Source: Bacteroidales bacterium (lineage in GTDB: Bacteria; Bacteroidota; Bacteroidia; Bacteroidales; Muribaculaceae). Taken from it: a stretch of DNA of 40,914 nucleotides. The translations under genes were made by a program, and so were the position numbers. Below are positions 10,355-18,535 of this stretch, one piece after another. Each line of letters starts with the position of its first letter. Position 1 is the first letter of the stretch. The stretch spans positions 1 to 40,914 of the forward strand of contig JAAVFQ010000004.1 in assembly GCA_014800685.1 (NCBI GenBank), given 5' to 3'. Under the pieces are notes generated by a model that was not told the origin of the DNA, did no database searches, and saw nothing but the letters and a program-made list of their open reading frames with translations.

Positions 10355-10391
10355 TAAAAAATTGACGTAACACCCTAAGAGGGGTGAAATA

Positions 10392-11300
10392 TTAATTGGC
10401 GGTAGTCTCCGCGGGCTGAACTTTCGGTTCGGACTTTTCGGCCTCAGCTGCCTTCTGAGATATCCCTTTAAGAGTGATATTCATCACGAGAGTCTGCTCG
10501 GGAGTCACCTTATAGCGACCGGCGTTAGCGCCGAAGACAGCGAAAGCAGAAGTGGCAAACTCGCCCGCTCCCCCCTCTTTCAGCTGCATGAGTGCGCGGC
10601 CTATCGGAGCCTTGGAGAGTTGAGGACCCACGGTAACATCCTTGGGAACAGGAATGTTAAGTTTCTTACCGGTATCGTCGGAAATGACGATGTCAAAGGA
10701 GACGTTCTCCCCCTCTTTGAGCTCTTTCCCGGTGCCTTGGCTGAGGATTTTGCCATAGAGGTCTTCGCTATATTTAGTCATTCCCTCTTTCTTGGCAAAG
10801 GCGGCAAGATTTTTCTCACCCTCCGCACGGTCTTTTTCATCCTTTTGGTTGGCAAAGCGGGTGGTGAGAAGGTTAAGATCGGCAGAGACCTGCTGATAAT
10901 TCACCGTAGAGTCTGTGCGCAGACCGTAGGCGAGGCCCTTGAGAGTCTCGTTGAGGTCTATGTCCACGCCCATGAGATTAGTAAATTCGCGGCTGTATTG
11001 AGAGAGCTGGAGGCCAAGGAGGTAACCCTCAATGTAGCTTTCATCCTTTCCGGAGAGTTTAAGCGCATCGCGCACGCCGCTAAGATACTGATCGCGGGCT
11101 TCGCGGGTAGCCTTGACAGAATCGCCGGCTATGTCTTTCCAGTAGTCGATGGCGTACATCTGGCCGAGAAGGTTTGAAATGGAGTCGGTGGTGGAAGCAT
11201 TCTTAATATCTTCCAGCGGACGTCCTTCGCCGGGACCTGAACAAGCGGTGAGCATCATGCTTCCGCCGAGAATGGAGAGTATAAGAGTTTTCAGTTTCAT
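10392..11300 (-). CDS. FKBP-type peptidyl-prolyl isomerase-like lipoprotein (divergent)
   Basis: 302-residue lipoprotein from the chosen start (MKLKTLILS; lipobox LTAC, Cys20). Residues about 40-170 resemble the FKBP N-terminal dimerisation region (GQMYAIDYWKD, SQYSREFTNLMG). The C-terminal domain (GTGKELKEGENVSFDIV, then KAPIGRALMQLKEGG) is an FKBP fold but has lost the usual active-site wording DGTVFDSS and the YG of the GDLAYG loop. It is probably a chaperone rather than an efficient isomerase. The start at 11363 gives no signal peptide at the N-terminus and would overlap the small lipoprotein gene, so 11300 is preferred. Gap to that gene is 7 bases. Confidence 0.75.
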   Translation of the reverse strand: MKLKTLILSILGGSMMLTACSGPGEGRPLEDIKNASTTDSISNLLGQMYAIDYWKDIAGDSVKATREARDQYLSGVRDALKLSGKDESYIEGYLLGLQLSQYSREFTNLMGVDIDLNETLKGLAYGLRTDSTVNYQQVSADLNLLTTRFANQKDEKDRAEGEKNLAAFAKKEGMTKYSEDLYGKILSQGTGKELKEGENVSFDIVISDDTGKKLNIPVPKDVTVGPQLSKAPIGRALMQLKEGGAGEFATSAFAVFGANAGRYKVTPEQTLVMNITLKGISQKAAEAEKSEPKVQPAETTAN

Positions 11301-11307
11301 TTCTATA

Positions 11308-11496
11308 TCAAATTTGCGCTGCCGAGGAGTCAGATTGTGGCATTTCAGGAGTAGTGGAGTCAACTATGGTAGTCACATCCACTTCCACAGTGTCGCCGTT
11401 AGGCTCCATATTCTCCATAGTGCGTCCCTTGCAGGAGGCCATGGAGAGCATGGTAATGACGAGGGCTGTGGCAGCGATTGTTTTTTTCAGATTCAT
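11308..11496 (-). CDS. Small lipoprotein in FKBP cluster
   Basis: 62-residue product from the chosen ATG at 11496. Lipoprotein signal MNLKKTIAATALVITMLSMASC, lipidated Cys near residue 22, then an acidic Ser/Thr-rich tail (NGDTVEVDVTTIVDSTTPE) that looks unstructured. No known domain. It sits between two FKBP genes with gaps of 25 and 7 bases, so it is probably co-translated with them and may act in the same envelope pathway. An earlier start at 11535 would bury the signal peptide. Confidence 0.6.
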   Translation of the reverse strand: MNLKKTIAATALVITMLSMASCKGRTMENMEPNGDTVEVDVTTIVDSTTPEMPQSDSSAAQI

Positions 11497-11521
11497 GGGT
11501 GCTAATCCGTTAGGCAAAGAA

Positions 11522-12127
11522 TTAGGAGTTGACACTCAGGAGTTCTACGCCGAAGATGAGGGTGGCGTTAGGCCCAATTCCTGCTCCGGGCTGGCCCTGT
11601 TCTCCGTAGGCGAGATCGCCCGGGATAAAGAATACGGCTACGCCGCCCGGCTTCATCAACTGGAGCCCCTCGGTCCAGCCGGGGATGACCCGGTTAAGTG
11701 GAAATGACGTAGGCTCGCCACGAGAGACGCTGCTATCGAAAACAGTGCCGTTGGTCAGCATGCCGGTATAATGAACGGTTACTTCCGACGTGGGACCGGG
11801 AGAGGTGCCTTCGCCCGGCTTGACTATGACGTAGCGGAGTCCGGAAGCTGTCTGCGCCCATTTCTCAGCAGAGGCTGTGGCTCCCTTGTTTGCCTCATTC
11901 TCGAAGAAAGCGGCATTATATTTTTTCATCAGGGCATCGTCAACGGCTGAAGCGACGTTGGTGTCGAGAGGACGGATGTCTGTGCCCCCCTCCGCTTCGG
12001 CAGAGTCTTCAGAAGTTGAAATTTCAGTCATGCTCTTATATTTATTATTGTTGCATGAGGAGGTGAGGACTCCCATGCCCATAAGAGCCATGCCGAGCAT
12101 AGCAAGACTCAAAAATTTCTTTTTCAT
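11522..12127 (-). CDS. FKBP-type peptidyl-prolyl isomerase lipoprotein
   Basis: 201-residue lipoprotein (signal ending in LTSSC, Cys25), so it works in the periplasm or on the membrane. The FKBP domain at about 95-199 is intact: EVTVHYTGMLTNGTVFDSS, FPLNRVIPGWTEGLQLM, FIPGDLAYGEQG, ending ATLIFGVELL. A linker of about 70 acidic residues separates it from the anchor. Very similar to the FKBP domain of the gene upstream at 12402, indicating duplication. Catalyses proline cis-trans isomerisation in secreted or envelope proteins. Confidence 0.9.
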   Translation of the reverse strand: MKKKFLSLAMLGMALMGMGVLTSSCNNNKYKSMTEISTSEDSAEAEGGTDIRPLDTNVASAVDDALMKKYNAAFFENEANKGATASAEKWAQTASGLRYVIVKPGEGTSPGPTSEVTVHYTGMLTNGTVFDSSVSRGEPTSFPLNRVIPGWTEGLQLMKPGGVAVFFIPGDLAYGEQGQPGAGIGPNATLIFGVELLSVNS

Positions 12128-12291
12128 TATGAGTAGTTATAAGTAATTTCTAAGTAGTTCTAAAAACTAAATGATGGATGTGAGATAAGTTTCGGGTGTG
12201 TATTCCCGTAGAAATACGACATTTAGGAAGCGGACGGCAAGCTGCTGTCTAAAAAGATTAGGGATTCGTAGCCTTGCTCCGTATGCTCCAA

Positions 12292-12334
12292 AATCTTCCG
12301 GGTCCGCGGCAGAAGGGCCGGGCACCGGAAGATT
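12292..12334 (-). terminator. Probable terminator after fklB-like gene
   Basis: A 10-base perfect stem AATCTTCCGG/CCGGAAGATT, with GC-rich loop. On the minus strand it ends in TTTT. It lies in the 274-base spacer (12128-12401) between two FKBP genes; otherwise I see nothing coding there. Confidence 0.5.
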
Positions 12335-12401
12335 CGTATTTTAAGCTGCGGAAATGAGTCTCAGATCATTTAAGACTGAGCCCACTCCCCCTGATAAGGT
12401 C

Positions 12402-12992
12402 TTATTTCTTGATAACTTTGATAAGCTCAACCTCGAAAATAAGAGTGGAGTGAGGGGGGATAGCATTAGGAATGCCCTGCGGACCGTATGCGAGGTCGGA
12501 GGGGATGAAGAACATATACTTGGCGCCCTCCTTCATGAGCTGCACACCCTCGGTCCAACCGGGGATTACGCGGTTGAGGGGGAAAGTGGCAGGTTCGCCA
12601 CGGTTAACGCTGCTATCGAAAACGGTGCCGTCAAGCAGTTTTCCTGTATAGTGAACAGTCACCTCATCCTCGGCTGTAGGAGTGGCACCTTCACCCTCTT
12701 TGATGACGGTATACTGCAGGCCGGAGGCTGTCTCTTTTACGCCCTCCTTGACTTTGTTCTCTGCGAGAAATTTCTCACCCGCTTCGCGAGCTTTAGCTTC
12801 TGCCTTTGCCTGAAGGTCATTGAGATAGTCATTGATAAGTTTCTGAGCCTCTTCCATAGGAATTTCGGGAGTGCCGCCGTCAAAGGCAACTTTTACTCCG
12901 TCTTTAAAGCTTGCTGAATCAATTTCCTTGACACCCATTGCTTTGAGCTGCTGGCCCATTGCGATGCCCCAGGCATAACTTAATTTGTCCAT
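12402..12992 (-). CDS. FKBP-type peptidyl-prolyl isomerase (FklB/FkpA-like, cytosolic)
   Basis: 196 residues with an N-terminal FKBP_N dimerisation domain (MDKLSYAWGIAMGQQLKAMG) and a C-terminal catalytic FKBP domain at about 92-194 (EVTVHYTGKLLDGTVFDSS, VIPGWTEGVQLM, FIPSDLAYGPQG). There is no signal peptide, so unlike its two neighbours it should be cytosolic. A helical Ala/Lys/Glu-rich linker (LQAKAEAKAREAGEKFLA) joins the domains. Upstream bases to 13223 hold no other gene. Confidence 0.92.
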   Translation of the reverse strand: MDKLSYAWGIAMGQQLKAMGVKEIDSASFKDGVKVAFDGGTPEIPMEEAQKLINDYLNDLQAKAEAKAREAGEKFLAENKVKEGVKETASGLQYTVIKEGEGATPTAEDEVTVHYTGKLLDGTVFDSSVNRGEPATFPLNRVIPGWTEGVQLMKEGAKYMFFIPSDLAYGPQGIPNAIPPHSTLIFEVELIKVIKK

Positions 12993-13223
12993 AATATTTT
13001 TTCTTTAGATGTTGTCGGTTTTAATTATATTTGTGATTAATATATCCCCTGTTTATTCTATTGTCCGCCGAAGGGGAAGGGGGCTTTCCCTCTCGGCTAT
13101 CTACATAACGTCTCGGATGTCTTAAAAGTTGTATGCAACTTTAATATATAGATTATGTATATATTATGCCACGCTGTTATATATAGATAATGAGAGCGAT
13201 GGACGGAAAAAGTAGCTCAAAAA

Positions 13224-13255
13224 GTTGTAGGGAAAGAAAAAATGTATTAACTTTG
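13224..13255 (+). promoter_or_regulatory. Promoter for tRNA-Gln
   Basis: GTTG at 13224-13227, 20-base spacer, perfect TAACTTTG at 13248-13255. Transcription should start near 13262, giving a leader of about 50 bases that can fold (GGGA with TCCC, CTTCA with TGAAG). Confidence 0.7.
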
Positions 13256-13315
13256 CATTGCTTTTAGGGGACTAAGCTCTTCAGGTAGTTTTTGAAGTCC
13301 CTTGAAGCATCGGAT

Positions 13316-13386
13316 TGTCTTATGGTGTAATGGTAGCACTGCAGTTTTTGGTTCTGCCTGTCCAGGTTCGAATCCTGGTAAGACAA
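13316..13386 (+). tRNA. tRNA-Gln (anticodon TTG)
   Basis: 71 bases. Acceptor TGTCTTA pairs with TAAGACA and is followed by discriminator A. The anticodon loop TTTTGGT presents TTG at 13348-13350 region, reading CAA/CAG. The stem has the U-U pair next to the loop usual in bacterial tRNA-Gln. T-arm GTCCAGGTTCGAATCCTGG is standard. CCA is not encoded. Confidence 0.95.
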
Positions 13387-13392
13387 CGCAAA

Positions 13393-13429
13393 GAGAGGCT
13401 GTGACCTTCCGGTCGCGGCCTCTTTTTTT
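13393..13429 (+). terminator. Terminator after tRNA-Gln
   Basis: AGAGGC...GCCTCT with inner GTGACC/GGTCGC pairing, followed by seven T residues. Confidence 0.9.
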
Positions 13430-13702
13430 GTGTCCCAGAGAAAATGATAGAAAAAAATTAGGTGTCAATTAATTGATATATAACGAGATGCAAAATATCA
13501 ATAGAAAAAATGAATTAAAAATCAACATACTTGTGAACCATAATTCTTCCAGTGATGTTTATAATACAGAAAATCGCTTCTCAGGCATCACTGCCGAAAA
13601 GGATTCTAAAAATATTCCTTCCAAAGGGAAGGTAAATATAAGAAAAACACACGTGAAAAACACAAATTATCAATTTTAGATTGATAATTAAAAAATATTC
13701 TC

Positions 13703-13729
13703 ATACTTAATCTTATATACTTAATCTTA
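13703..13729 (+). repeat. Tandem 13-base direct repeat
   Basis: ATACTTAATCTTA at 13703-13715 and again at 13717-13729 (14-base period). It lies just ahead of a candidate structured RNA and could be a protein-binding site or chance in AT-rich DNA. Confidence 0.55.
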
Positions 13730-13743
13730 AGTACTATGAAGTA

Positions 13744-13862
13744 GTCTGAGGCGAAAGCCGAAGACGACACAGATGAAAAACACATGCTGTAAGCGTTCTG
13801 AAAAAGTTGTTATTGTTGTTTTAATTGGAAAAGGGTCGATTTGGTATCGACCTTTTTTTTTT
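13744..13862 (+). ncRNA. Candidate structured small RNA ending in a terminator
   Basis: A hairpin at 13744-13765 reads GTCT-GA-GGC-GAAA-GCC-GA-AGAC: two paired segments flanking a symmetric GA/GA internal loop and capped by a GAAA tetraloop, a strongly RNA-like design. About 65 bases later a rho-independent terminator closes the unit. No plausible reading frame spans it. No good promoter was found, so the 5' end is open and may lie in the AT-rich 13440-13700 stretch, where I see no supportable gene. Confidence 0.35.
13829..13862 (+). terminator. Rho-independent terminator in the gene-free region
   Basis: GGTCGAT pairs with ATCGACC around a TTGGT loop, followed by ten T residues. It has no recognised protein gene ahead of it within 430 bases. 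Confidence 0.85.
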
Positions 13863-14235
13863 GCACTCCTTTCCCTTATCTGCTTTCCTGTTTCTGACTC
13901 CGGATATTTTTTAGACGTGGGAGATTTTTATTGAGCTGCACACCCGTTGCTTACTGGAGAAGGGGTGTGCGTGCCAAAAATAATTTGCGTGCCAAAAGTA
14001 AATAGGGATAATAGGGATAAAAAAATGACGACCACCATTTCACAATGCCGGCCGTCCCTGGTTGCGAATCATTTATTTTTTTTAACCGCGAATAAAATTA
14101 TTAACCATTTTTTCCTAACGAGTAATTGCCCGTCTTGATTTCTTAAACCTATTCCTAATCTTTTTTACCCGACGGGAAACTTAAACTGCGTGTATCGTAT
14201 TGCGAGAAGTAAAGTCGTTGCTTTATCTTTCACTG
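13863..14235. other. Gene-free AT-rich stretch with short repeats
   Basis: No supportable ORF on either strand. It holds an 8-base inverted repeat GCACACCC/GGGTGTGC (about 13939-13971), two copies of TGCGTGCCAAAA (about 13968 and 13985) and a doubled ATAGGGATA (about 14002-14020). Their role is unknown. Confidence 0.5.
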
Positions 14236-14267
14236 CAAAGTTAGCAACTAATTTACGTTTCTGCAAG
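14236..14267 (-). promoter_or_regulatory. Minus-strand promoter facing the gene-free region
   Basis: Read on the minus strand: CTTG (14267-14264), 20-base spacer, perfect TAACTTTG (14243-14236). Transcription would run toward 13.9 kb, where no gene is found. Bases 14268-14381 show nothing else. Confidence 0.45.
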
Positions 14268-14381
14268 TATTTCGGGGTCAATTTAATGCCGAATATAAGT
14301 ATTCAACAGCTTAAAGGCTTGATAGATAAATATATAAAAAATTAAAATATAAACCAATATCTAACAAAGAAATTAGAATAA

Positions 14382-15989
14382 TCAGCCTTTTTGCTGTTCG
14401 GAATGTCTGCTGAGTTTCAGGATATCCGCTTCGAAAGTATCCCTATTAATGGCTCTATTGCGCATTCGATTGCGATAAGTATAAACAGTGCTGACGGAAT
14501 AGTGAAGCACTTGGGAAATTCTCGTGGACTCAGAGATGCCGAGGCGAACGAGAGCATATATCCTAAGGTCTGGAGTGAGCGTCTGGCTGCCGGCCGGATA
14601 CCTCTTATCCTCGGCAAGAAGAGTATTGATATCTTCGATGAAATCGGGGAAAATGTCAAGAAAAGCCTTGTCGAAGAGTGCATAAAAATCGTCGTTGGGA
14701 GACTCAGCGAATCTTCCGGATTTTACGAGACGGAGGAGGTCATCGCCCTGTCCGGCTTTAATCTTACGGCTGACGAGTTGAGTGAGAGAATCGAGTTTGC
14801 CAGCGTATGAGGCACAAAGGGCTATGTAATGGCCTATGTAGTTCTGCTGTATGCTGCTTGAGGCACGGAGCTTTTCGTTGATTCTTCGGGAACGTCTGAT
14901 CAGGCGGATTAGAATTATTATAAGGATGATGGTGATGACAGTGACAATAGTGATAAGAATGACAGAGAGGGTGAGCTGTCTATTCGTCTCTGAAATTCGT
15001 TCTCTATAAGCCGTGTCGATCATTGGCATAGAAGAGGCTATGGCCACCATTCTCATGCGGGCATTGCCGGAAGTAGCTTCTGAAAGTGCGAAATTAATAT
15101 ACTTAAACGCCTCATTTGTATATCCCTCCGTGTAAAGCCATTGAGCGAGGGTGGGGAGAGCGAGGCCCTCTCTTGCGCATACCATTATATCGGAAATGGC
15201 TGCCTCAGTGAGATATTTGGCGTAGAGGAGGTCATTATTCCTTTTTTTATAAACCTCGGAGAGCTGAAAAGTGGTCATGCCGTAGAAATTATCAGCTTGC
15301 GAGAGACCTTCAAGGAGTTTGAGCAGTGAAGCCTCCGCCTCACGGAGACGACCTGTGCGCACGAGCTTTTCAGCTGAAAGATAGCGGTATAGCACGCTTG
15401 TGTGGGGCAGATGGTTGATGAGGGAATCATCATAAGCGAGAAAAGATTTTTCATAATCTGCATGAAAAGGAGATTCGTCGGAGACGTAAGCCTTCATATA
15501 GTAGAACATCTGGCGGGCGCTTTTCCAGAATTCTATTTTACTGTCAAGGGGGAGGTCCGCCGCTTTCAGGTCTTCATAAATTTTATTTGCAGCGCTGAAA
15601 ATTCCGGCAGTGCTCAGCGAGTTTAGCAGGCTTATTTCACAGAGGAAAGACATCCGGCTATTTACGGAGTCCGCTGAGGCGGAGTGAGCGGCAGCCATGT
15701 CGGCGGCCATGCGCGAATAAAAGACGGCGGAGTCAGTATTGTAAGGTCTGTATTGGTCTGCTATATCGAGCGTTAGTTTCGTTTTTGCGACTATGTCGCT
15801 CTTGGGAAAGTGCGCAAGGGTCCGCCTCATGGAGTCGAGCTTTGCAGTCTTGGCCGATGTGTAGCGGGGAGCATTCCTGATAGCTTCATCGAGTTCAAGG
15901 AGTTGCCTATCGGGAATTACAGAGGCCGAGCCGGCAAGCGGGAGTATTGAAATCAGGGCTATAAAAATCGTCAATAGAGGTTTCATCAA
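14382..15989 (-). CDS. DUF6377-type membrane regulator (signal peptide, TPR-like sensor, TM helix, HTH)
   Basis: 535 residues. A signal peptide (about 1-22) leads to a long helical periplasmic region (about 30-335) resembling TPR sensor domains, then one transmembrane helix (about 339-364), a basic stop-transfer, and a cytosolic C-terminal part with a LuxR/GerE-like helix-turn-helix near 480-515 (RISQVLHYSVSTVYTYRNR). This layout matches DUF6377 proteins of Bacteroidota, thought to be one-component membrane regulators. Targets are unknown. No polysaccharide locus adjoins it. The minus-strand upstream region has TATTTTTG (15999-15992), a possible -7 box without a good -33. Confidence 0.75.
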   Translation of the reverse strand: MMKPLLTIFIALISILPLAGSASVIPDRQLLELDEAIRNAPRYTSAKTAKLDSMRRTLAHFPKSDIVAKTKLTLDIADQYRPYNTDSAVFYSRMAADMAAAHSASADSVNSRMSFLCEISLLNSLSTAGIFSAANKIYEDLKAADLPLDSKIEFWKSARQMFYYMKAYVSDESPFHADYEKSFLAYDDSLINHLPHTSVLYRYLSAEKLVRTGRLREAEASLLKLLEGLSQADNFYGMTTFQLSEVYKKRNNDLLYAKYLTEAAISDIMVCAREGLALPTLAQWLYTEGYTNEAFKYINFALSEATSGNARMRMVAIASSMPMIDTAYRERISETNRQLTLSVILITIVTVITIILIIILIRLIRRSRRINEKLRASSSIQQNYIGHYIALCASYAGKLDSLTQLVSRKIKAGQGDDLLRLVKSGRFAESPNDDFYALFDKAFLDIFPDFIEDINTLLAEDKRYPAGSQTLTPDLRIYALVRLGISESTRISQVLHYSVSTVYTYRNRMRNRAINRDTFEADILKLSRHSEQQKG

Positions 15990-16092
15990 TGCAAAAATAA
16001 TAAAAGTTTGTCAATGGAGGAGGCATTATGAAGCTCGCAATAATGTAAAAATGGTTAAAAAATCGGATTAAGAGGTCATGGGGAAATCATTT

Positions 16093-16124
16093 TTTGTAAA
16101 ATCGGAGATTTTGAAGTAACTTTG
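16093..16124 (+). promoter_or_regulatory. Promoter for the M16 peptidase operon
   Basis: TTTG (16093-16096), 20-base spacer, TAACTTTG (16117-16124): a full consensus match. It leaves a 5' leader of about 130 bases before the first gene. Confidence 0.75.
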
Positions 16125-16262
16125 CATCCCCAAATCCACTTTCGTATTTCTTAATCAAGCGGCAATAAGAGTATGGTTACACTTAGGATTAAGAGAGTGT
16201 CTTGATTTAAAGACATAGCGAAATATAAAGTAATCAGGTTGGGGGACATAGAGATAAGTAGA

Positions 16263-17483
16263 ATGAAAAACTATAATATATTCACACTTCCCAATGGGCT
16301 GCGTTGCGTGCATCTGCGCACACAAAGCCATGTGGCGTATATCGGGCTTGCCGTTAACGCCGGAAGCAGGGATGAATCCTCAGACAAGCAAGGACTTGCC
16401 CACTTTGTGGAGCATACCATTTTCAAAGGGACGCGCCGCCGAAGCTCATGGCACGTAAGCAACCGCATGGAGAGCATCGGAGGGGAGCTGAACGCATATA
16501 CCTCCAAAGAGGAGACATTGATATATACTAACGCTCCGTCGGGCCACGCAGAGCGAGCCATAGAGCTACTGGCTGATTTGGTGGCCGGCTCCTCCTTCCC
16601 GGCCGTAGAGATAGAGAAGGAGAGGGATGTGGTGATAGAGGAGATACATTCCTATCAGGACAGCCCATCGGATTCGGTCTATGACATCTTTGACGATATG
16701 CTCTATTCCGGTTCGGGCATAGGCCATAACATCCTCGGCACTCCGGAGTCTGTAAGAGGTCTTACGGGCACTGATTGCCGCGGTTTCATCGAAGATTTTT
16801 ACGTTCCGGGCAATATGGTGCTCTATGCGGCGTCTCCGGACGAAGAGAGAGTGATAGAGAGGCTGGCGAATAAATATTTTGGCACCCTCCATCTCGCCGG
16901 GAAGCCAAAAAACAGGCAAAATCCTCCGATGAACAGGCCGTTTTCAGAAATCATAGAGCGCGACGGACATCAGGCACATACCATAATAGGCGCGAGGACA
17001 TTCGGACGCGATGATGACCGGCGGTTCGCGCTCTTCCTTCTCAACAACTGTCTGGGAGGGCCCTGCATGAATTCGCGTCTGAATCAGGAGCTGCGCGAGC
17101 GGCGAGGCTATGTATACACCGTGGACAGCTCAGTGGCTTTGCTTAGCGATGCCGGGGCGATACTGATTTATTTCGGCAGCGACCGCGCCACGGTGGAAAA
17201 GTGTATAAAGATAGTGAGACGAGAGCTGGAAAAAATGGCAGAATCCCCGATGAAACCGGGAGTTTTTGATAAAATCAGACGCCAATATGCCGGTCAGCTA
17301 CTGGTCAGTTCAGACCATCGTGAGTCAATGGCGATGTCTATGGGTAAGAGTCTTCTTTACTATAATGAAATTCACGATGTGGAGTGGACTACAGAAAGGA
17401 TTCTTAGCGTGCGCCCGGAGGAGGTAAGAGCCATGGCCGAGATGCTCGCACCGGATATTCTTTCGCGCCTTACTCTTTGCTAA
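16263..17483 (+). CDS. M16 family zinc metallopeptidase
   Basis: 406 residues with the inverted zinc motif H47-F-V-E50-H51 and the distal glutamate in DVVIEEIHSYQDSP near residue 125. The second half contains the R/Y substrate-binding segment (ELRERRGYVYTVDS). Single-chain length typical of mitochondrial processing peptidase-like bacterial M16B enzymes. No signal peptide, so likely cytosolic. Start chosen at MKNYNIFTLPNG; an upstream ATG at 16239 adds eight residues without extending the fold. First gene of a probable operon with dusB, a DUF2807 protein and a flippase. Confidence 0.9.
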   Translation: MKNYNIFTLPNGLRCVHLRTQSHVAYIGLAVNAGSRDESSDKQGLAHFVEHTIFKGTRRRSSWHVSNRMESIGGELNAYTSKEETLIYTNAPSGHAERAIELLADLVAGSSFPAVEIEKERDVVIEEIHSYQDSPSDSVYDIFDDMLYSGSGIGHNILGTPESVRGLTGTDCRGFIEDFYVPGNMVLYAASPDEERVIERLANKYFGTLHLAGKPKNRQNPPMNRPFSEIIERDGHQAHTIIGARTFGRDDDRRFALFLLNNCLGGPCMNSRLNQELRERRGYVYTVDSSVALLSDAGAILIYFGSDRATVEKCIKIVRRELEKMAESPMKPGVFDKIRRQYAGQLLVSSDHRESMAMSMGKSLLYYNEIHDVEWTTERILSVRPEEVRAMAEMLAPDILSRLTLC

Positions 17484-17542
17484 GCTAACCCGAAAACTTG
17501 ATAGAATATTTCAAAAGAACCGAAAACTATCCAAAATATCCG

Positions 17543-18535
17543 ATGAAGATAGGTAATATCGATTTGGGCGAACGGCCGGTGATGCTTGCCCCGATGGAGG
17601 ATGTCACCGACCCCTCCTTCCGTCTTATGTGCAGACAGCAGGGGGCTAATCTGGTTTATACGGAATTTGTCTCAGCTGAGGCACTGGTTAGAAATATAAG
17701 CAGCACCGCGCGAAAACTGACTATAAATGAGGCCGAGCGCCCCGTGGCCATACAGATATATGGTCCCGAAGCCGAGGCTATGGTAGAGGCGGCCAAAATG
17801 GTAGAGCAGGCCGGCCCTGACATTATAGATATAAATTTCGGATGTCCCGTCAAGAAAGTGGCAAGAAAGGGGGCCGGCGCCGGAATGTTAAGAGACATTC
17901 CAAAGTTGCTTGATATCACAAAACGGGTGGTGGAGGCTGTGTCTCTGCCCGTTACGGTAAAGACACGTCTTGGCTGGACTCACGAGGAGATTATCATAAA
18001 TGAGCTTGCGCCGCGACTTCAGGATTGCGGCATCAAGGCTCTTACCGTTCACGGAAGGACGAGGTCGCAGATGTATACCGGCGATGCTGATTGGGATCCG
18101 ATAGGAGCACTCAAGCGCGACCCCCGCATAGAGATACCGATAATCGGTAATGGGGACATCACTACTCCTGAGAAAGCCGTGGCAGCCTTTGATAAGTATG
18201 GCGTGGATGGCATAATGGTGGGCAGAGCTTCATTTGGCGCTCCATGGATTTTCAGGGAGATAAGGGAGATGCTCGACACGGGGCGTGTGGAGCCGGTGAG
18301 CGTTGCGGAAAAATTCGAGCTATTGCGACGCCAGTTGCGCGAAAGTGTGGAGCGCATAGATGAGATAAGAGGAATACTGCACATAAGGAGGCATCTGGCG
18401 GCGACCCCGCTCTTCAAGGGACTGCCGGATTTCCGCCAGACGCGAATAGCCTTATTGCGGGCCACGACGGAGAATGAAATACTGAAAATCTTCGATGAAA
18501 TCGAAGAAAAATACTTTAATGAAGAGGGAAAATGA
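17543..18535 (+). CDS. dusB: tRNA-dihydrouridine synthase (DusB type)
   Basis: 330 residues from the ATG at 17543. TIM-barrel flavoenzyme that reduces uridine to dihydrouridine in tRNA. MLAPMEDVTDPSFR binds FMN, catalytic Cys101 sits in NFGCPVKK, and VKTRLGW, LTVHGRTR, IIGNGDI and GIMVGRASFG are FMN/phosphate-binding segments. A TTG start at 17498 would add 15 residues with no family counterpart. ATGA overlap with the next gene couples translation. Confidence 0.93.
   Translation: MKIGNIDLGERPVMLAPMEDVTDPSFRLMCRQQGANLVYTEFVSAEALVRNISSTARKLTINEAERPVAIQIYGPEAEAMVEAAKMVEQAGPDIIDINFGCPVKKVARKGAGAGMLRDIPKLLDITKRVVEAVSLPVTVKTRLGWTHEEIIINELAPRLQDCGIKALTVHGRTRSQMYTGDADWDPIGALKRDPRIEIPIIGNGDITTPEKAVAAFDKYGVDGIMVGRASFGAPWIFREIREMLDTGRVEPVSVAEKFELLRRQLRESVERIDEIRGILHIRRHLAATPLFKGLPDFRQTRIALLRATTENEILKIFDEIEEKYFNEEGK

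Noticed and set aside
10620..11177. 185-residue plus-strand ORF over the divergent FKBP gene
   Set aside because: Antisense to a lipoprotein with clear signal; its product shows no family pattern.
12354..12917. 187-residue plus-strand ORF over the FKBP gene
   Set aside because: Exactly antisense to a well-supported FKBP domain.
13473..13679. 68-residue ORF, MIYNEMQNINRKNE...
   Set aside because: Very AT-rich, begins with TTG (an ATG at 13488 gives 63 residues), no recognisable pattern or promoter; composition alone can produce it.
13773..13934. 53-codon frame starting ATGAAAAACACATG
   Set aside because: Runs straight through a perfect terminator and its poly-T tract (13829-13862).
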